NCBI RefSeq assembly: GCF_018128905.1
Contig: NZ_CP063808.1
Span: 8,184,001 to 8,248,000, forward strand
Reading direction: 5' to 3'
From: Streptomyces sp. A2-16
GTDB lineage: Bacteria > Actinomycetota > Actinomycetes > Streptomycetales > Streptomycetaceae
Length of the DNA stretch: 64,000 nt
Part shown: positions 61,236 to 64,000 of the stretch, piece by piece
How positions within the stretch are numbered: the stretch's first letter is position 1
Layout of the letters: the number at the start of each line of letters is the position of its first letter
Notes under the pieces: model-generated
What the model was told of the DNA's origin: nothing
Databases searched by the model: none
The model's input: the letters and a program-made list of their open reading frames with translations, nothing else
Position numbers and translations under genes: made by a program

Positions 61236-62672
61236 TCAGAACGGCTCGAAGTCGTCGAACTCCTGGGCGGCCTCGTCCCGTTCGGCCTGCTTGTCGCGGC
61301 GGCGCTGGGCGGCGGGCCGGGGTGCCTCGAAGCGGTGGTCCTCGCCGCGGCGGCCGAGCATCTCGGCGCCCGCCATGACGGTGGGCTCCCAGTCGAAGAC
61401 GACCGCGTTGTCCTCGGGGCCGATGGCGACGCCGTCGCCCGAACGGGCGCCCGCCTTCATCAACGCCTCTTCCACGCCGAGGCGGTTGAGCCGGTCGGCG
61501 AGGTAGCCGACGGCCTCGTCGTTGTTGAAGTCGGTCTGCCGCACCCAGCGCTCCGGCTTCTCGCCGCGCACCCGGAAGAGGCCGTCCTCCTCGCGGACCA
61601 CGGTGAAGCCGCTGTCGTCCACGGCCTTGGGCCGGATGACGATCCGGGTCGCCTCCTCCTTGGGCTTGGCGGCCCGCGCCCTGCCGACCAGGTCGGCGAG
61701 CGCGAAGGACAGCTCCTTCAGCCCCATGTGGGCGACCGCGGACACCTCGAAGACGCGGTAGCCGCGCGCCTCCAGGTCCGGCCGCACCATCTCGGCGAGG
61801 TCCTTGCCGTCCGGTACGTCGATCTTGTTCAGGACGACCATGCGGGGACGGTTGTCGAGGCCGCCGTACTCCCTGAGCTCCGCCTCGATGATGTCGAGGT
61901 CGGAGACCGGGTCGCGGTCGGACTCCAGCGTGGCGGTGTCCAGGACGTGCACGAGGACGCTGCAGCGCTCCACGTGCCGCAGGAACTCAAGGCCCAGGCC
62001 CTTGCCCTGGCTGGCGCCCGGGATCAGGCCCGGCACGTCGGCGATGGTGTAGACGGTCTCGCCCGCGGTGACCACGCCGAGGTTCGGGACCAGCGTGGTG
62101 AACGGGTAGTCGGCGATCTTCGGCTTGGCCGCGCTCAGCACCGAGATCAGCGAGGACTTGCCGGCGCTCGGGTAGCCGACGAGGGCCACGTCGGCGACGG
62201 TCTTGAGCTCCAGGACGATGTCCTGGAGGTCGCCGGGCACGCCGAGCAGCGCGAACCCGGGGGCCTTGCGGCGGGCGGAGGCCAGCGCCGCGTTGCCGAG
62301 GCCGCCGCGGCCGCCCTGGGCGGCGACGTACGAGGTGCCGTGTCCGACCAGGTCGGCGAGGACGTTGCCCTGGCTGTCCAGGACGACGGTGCCGTCCGGC
62401 ACCGGCAGGACCAGGTCCTGGCCGTCCTTGCCGGAGCGGTTGCCGCCCTCGCCGGGCTTGCCGTTGGTGGCCTTGCGGTGCGGGGAGTGGTGGTAGTCGA
62501 GCAGCGTGGTGACGGACTGGTCGACGGTCAGGATGACGTCGCCGCCCCGTCCGCCGTTTCCGCCGTCGGGACCGCCGAGCGGCTTGAACTTCTCCCGGTG
62601 GACGGAGGCACAGCCGTGACCTCCGTTACCCGCGGCGACATGCAGTTCGACGCGGTCCACGAAGGTGGTCAT
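61236..62672 (-). CDS. obg: GTPase Obg (ObgE/CgtA)
   Basis: Essential ribosome-associated GTPase linked in Streptomyces to the onset of aerial growth. 478 residues: the glycine-rich Obg fold (GGNGGRGGDVIL, GQGGRGGLGN), then the G domain (GYPSAGKSSL, DVPGLI, NKIDVP) and the actinobacterial OCT C-terminal domain ending in a charged tail (DEAAQEFDDFEPF). ATG with GGAGG upstream. Follows rplU-rpmA in the classical order, with a hairpin between rpmA and obg. Confidence 0.97.
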   Translation of the reverse strand: MTTFVDRVELHVAAGNGGHGCASVHREKFKPLGGPDGGNGGRGGDVILTVDQSVTTLLDYHHSPHRKATNGKPGEGGNRSGKDGQDLVLPVPDGTVVLDSQGNVLADLVGHGTSYVAAQGGRGGLGNAALASARRKAPGFALLGVPGDLQDIVLELKTVADVALVGYPSAGKSSLISVLSAAKPKIADYPFTTLVPNLGVVTAGETVYTIADVPGLIPGASQGKGLGLEFLRHVERCSVLVHVLDTATLESDRDPVSDLDIIEAELREYGGLDNRPRMVVLNKIDVPDGKDLAEMVRPDLEARGYRVFEVSAVAHMGLKELSFALADLVGRARAAKPKEEATRIVIRPKAVDDSGFTVVREEDGLFRVRGEKPERWVRQTDFNNDEAVGYLADRLNRLGVEEALMKAGARSGDGVAIGPEDNAVVFDWEPTVMAGAEMLGRRGEDHRFEAPRPAAQRRRDKQAERDEAAQEFDDFEPF

Positions 62673-62723
62673 GGTTCGGTGCCTCCAAAAACGGTACGAG
62701 TACTACTTCAGTAACACGCGAAA

Positions 62724-62761
62724 GGCGGACCCGCCTTCCCACCAGGGAAGTGAGGTCCGCC
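62724..62761 (-). terminator. Hairpin between rpmA and obg
   Basis: GGCGGACC/GGTCCGCC (62724-62731 and 62754-62761) encloses CTTCCC/GGGAAG with loop ACCA. It is probably a partial terminator or processing site that lowers obg expression relative to the ribosomal genes. Confidence 0.7.
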
Positions 62762-62790
62762 TCGCGAAAAGTTGTCGATCAGTGCCTGGT

Positions 62791-63045
62791 TCAGGCGACC
62801 GGAACGACGTTCACGACCTTGCGGCCACGGTGGGTGCCGAACTGCACCGCACCGGCGTTCAGCGCGAACAGCGTGTCGTCGCCGCCGCGGCCGACGCCCG
62901 CACCCGGGTGGAAGTGGGTGCCGCGCTGGCGGACCAGGATCTCGCCCGCGTTGACGACCTGACCGCCGAAGCGCTTCACGCCGAGGCGCTGAGCGTTGGA
63001 GTCACGACCGTTACGGGTGGACGATGCGCCCTTCTTGTGTGCCAT
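62791..63045 (-). CDS. rpmA: 50S ribosomal protein L27
   Basis: 84 residues starting MAHKKGASSTRNGRDSNAQR, which contacts the peptidyl transferase centre, followed by GGQVVNAGEILVRQRGTHFHPG. The N-terminus needs no processing peptide (unlike Firmicute L27). ATG with GGAGAG upstream, 14 bp after rplU. Confidence 0.98.
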   Translation of the reverse strand: MAHKKGASSTRNGRDSNAQRLGVKRFGGQVVNAGEILVRQRGTHFHPGAGVGRGGDDTLFALNAGAVQFGTHRGRKVVNVVPVA

Positions 63046-63059
63046 CTCTCCTCAGTCCC

Positions 63060-63380
63060 TTACTTCGCAGCCGCGGGGATCTCAGTGACCTTGATCGCCG
63101 TGTACTGCTGGCGGTGGCCCTGACGACGGCGGTAGCCGGTCTTGTTCTTGTAGCGAAGGATGTCGATCTTGACGCCCTTGTGGTGGTCCACGACCTCGGC
63201 CTGGACCTTGATGCCGGCCAGGACCCACGGGTCGCTGGTCACAGCGTCGCCGTCGACAACGAGCAGGGTCGAGAGCTCGACCGTGTCGCCAACCTTGGCA
63301 GTGGAAATCTTGTCAACCTCAACGATGTCGCCGACAGCAACCTTGTGCTGGCGACCACCGCTGCGCACGATGGCGTACAC
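63060..63380 (-). CDS. rplU: 50S ribosomal protein L21
   Basis: 106 residues starting (GTG) VYAIVRSGGRQHKVAVGD and containing the L21 signature KTGYRRRQGHRQQYT near the C-terminus. First gene of the rplU-rpmA-obg operon. The GTG at 63380 is chosen because it gives the standard N-terminus. Confidence 0.98.
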   Translation of the reverse strand: MYAIVRSGGRQHKVAVGDIVEVDKISTAKVGDTVELSTLLVVDGDAVTSDPWVLAGIKVQAEVVDHHKGVKIDILRYKNKTGYRRRQGHRQQYTAIKVTEIPAAAK

Positions 63381-63495
63381 GCGGATCTCACTCTCTCGCT
63401 CGGGAACGGCACCCCCGCAGTCCAGCCGCCCGGCAGAACGAGCGGCCTCTCCCGGCCAGAACAGCGACCCGAGAGGAAGAGGTTTACGGGGATGT

Positions 63496-63518
63496 GGCGT
63501 GTCACCAGTGGACACGCC
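63496..63518 (-). promoter_or_regulatory. Inverted repeat in the rplU upstream region
   Basis: GGCGTGTC-7 nt-GACACGCC, perfect 8-bp arms, 115 bp before rplU. Could be an RNA hairpin in the leader (L21 autoregulation) or an operator. The 206 bp between rplU and the next gene hold no gene. Confidence 0.4.
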
Positions 63519-63586
63519 GACGGTCTAGGTTACGGGGCCGCGGCCGAACGGGTCAAACCGGGCCCCGTCGCGTTCAAACCCACGCG

Positions 63587-64000
63587 TCAGGAGCCGAGGC
63601 TCTCCCGGTACGCCACGCACTCCTCGTAGGAGGGCAGCAGCCCCTGCTCACGCGCCTCGGCCAGGGTCGGCGCCTGCTCGTCCTTGGGGGAGAGCAGCGG
63701 GGTGATCCCCTCGGGCCACTCGATGCCGATCTCCGGGTCGAGCGGGTGGACGCCGTGCTCGCGCTGCGGCGCGTACCCCTCGGAGCACAGGTAGACCACG
63801 GTGGCGTCGTCGGTGAGCGCCATGAACCCGTGGCCGAGCCCCTCGGAGAGGTAGACGGCGTGGTGGTCCTGGTCGTCCAGGCGGACGATCTCCCACTGGC
63901 CGTAGGTGGGCGAGCCCACCCGGATGTCCACGATCACGTCGAGGACCGCGCCGCGCACGCACTTGACGTACTTGGCCTGCCCGGGCGGCACGTCGGCGAA
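63587..64000 (-). CDS. rfbC: dTDP-4-dehydrorhamnose 3,5-epimerase (5' end outside window)
   Basis: The C-terminal 137 residues of RmlC/RfbC are visible; the N-terminus lies beyond the right edge. Double-stranded beta-helix motifs: KYVKCVRGAVLDVIVDIRVG, YLSEGLGHGFMAL (active-site Tyr/His region) and YAPQREHGVHPLDPEIGIEW. Makes dTDP-4-keto-L-rhamnose for rhamnose-containing glycans or natural products. Its other rml genes would be to the right. It ends SYEECVAYRESLGS. Confidence 0.93.
   Translation of the reverse strand, partial: FADVPPGQAKYVKCVRGAVLDVIVDIRVGSPTYGQWEIVRLDDQDHHAVYLSEGLGHGFMALTDDATVVYLCSEGYAPQREHGVHPLDPEIGIEWPEGITPLLSPKDEQAPTLAEAREQGLLPSYEECVAYRESLGS

Noticed and set aside
59541..62714. 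Open plus-strand frame of more than 1000 codons opposite the FG-GAP gene and obg
   Set aside because: Spans two genes and two intergenic regions; no recognisable motif; compositional shadow.

Overview
This is chromosomal DNA from a high-GC actinomycete, almost certainly a Streptomyces. The evidence is the very high G+C, strong third-position GC, many GTG starts, large poly-HAMP and SpoIIE-type signalling proteins, and a gene order that from memory matches the conserved dnaJ2-hrcA ... lepA-rpsT ... leuS ... nadD ... proA-proB ... obg-rpmA-rplU core of Streptomyces coelicolor (no database was consulted).

Layout. 1-5.2 kb: heat-shock dnaJ (cut by the left edge) and hrcA behind a CIRCE operator, an MBL hydrolase, a DUF3097 protein and convergent hemW. 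5.2-12.3 kb: a signalling block with a SpoIIE/PP2C regulator divergent from a 1376-residue poly-HAMP hybrid histidine kinase, followed by a response regulator. 12.4-29.3 kb: fadD, lepA, rpsT, holA, an arylamine N-acetyltransferase, comEC-comEA, degV, a membrane-anchored coiled-coil protein and leuS. leuS sits behind what looks like a complete leucine transcription attenuator. 29.7-32.7 kb: a coupled two-gene redox module made of a six-helix bis-heme membrane protein and a NuoF-like flavoprotein carrying a ferredoxin domain. 32.8-36.0 kb: two nearly identical tRNA-Ala(GGC) genes flanking two small zinc proteins, an MFS exporter and an XRE regulator. 36.1-47.0 kb: phosphatase-rsfS, a divergent LCP-fold protein, nadD, two tiny membrane proteins, an M48 protease, two membrane proteins sharing an N-terminal motif, proA and proB.

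47.3-57.8 kb is an accessory-looking cell-envelope locus between proB and obg. It has three polytopic CDP-polyol phosphotransferases of the TagF/TarL type, a GT2 glycosyltransferase, a fused CDP-ribitol synthase (TarI-TarJ/Bcs1 type) and a sulfotransferase. A Tat-exported PhoD phosphatase and a secreted seven-bladed FG-GAP propeller follow. Together they suggest synthesis, decoration and possibly turnover of a poly(ribitol phosphate)-like wall polymer. The window ends with obg, rpmA, rplU and an incomplete rmlC/rfbC.

The most interesting signals are the leuS attenuator with a leaderless 12-residue leader peptide (Leu-Leu-Leu), the split NOX-like cytochrome/NuoF pair, the teichoic-acid-like locus, a set of start codons placed 6-7 nt from a TAnnnT box (candidate leaderless genes), a 24-bp element repeated between convergent genes, and several unexplained inverted repeats. 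Many long open frames antisense to real genes are GC-driven shadows and were left out.
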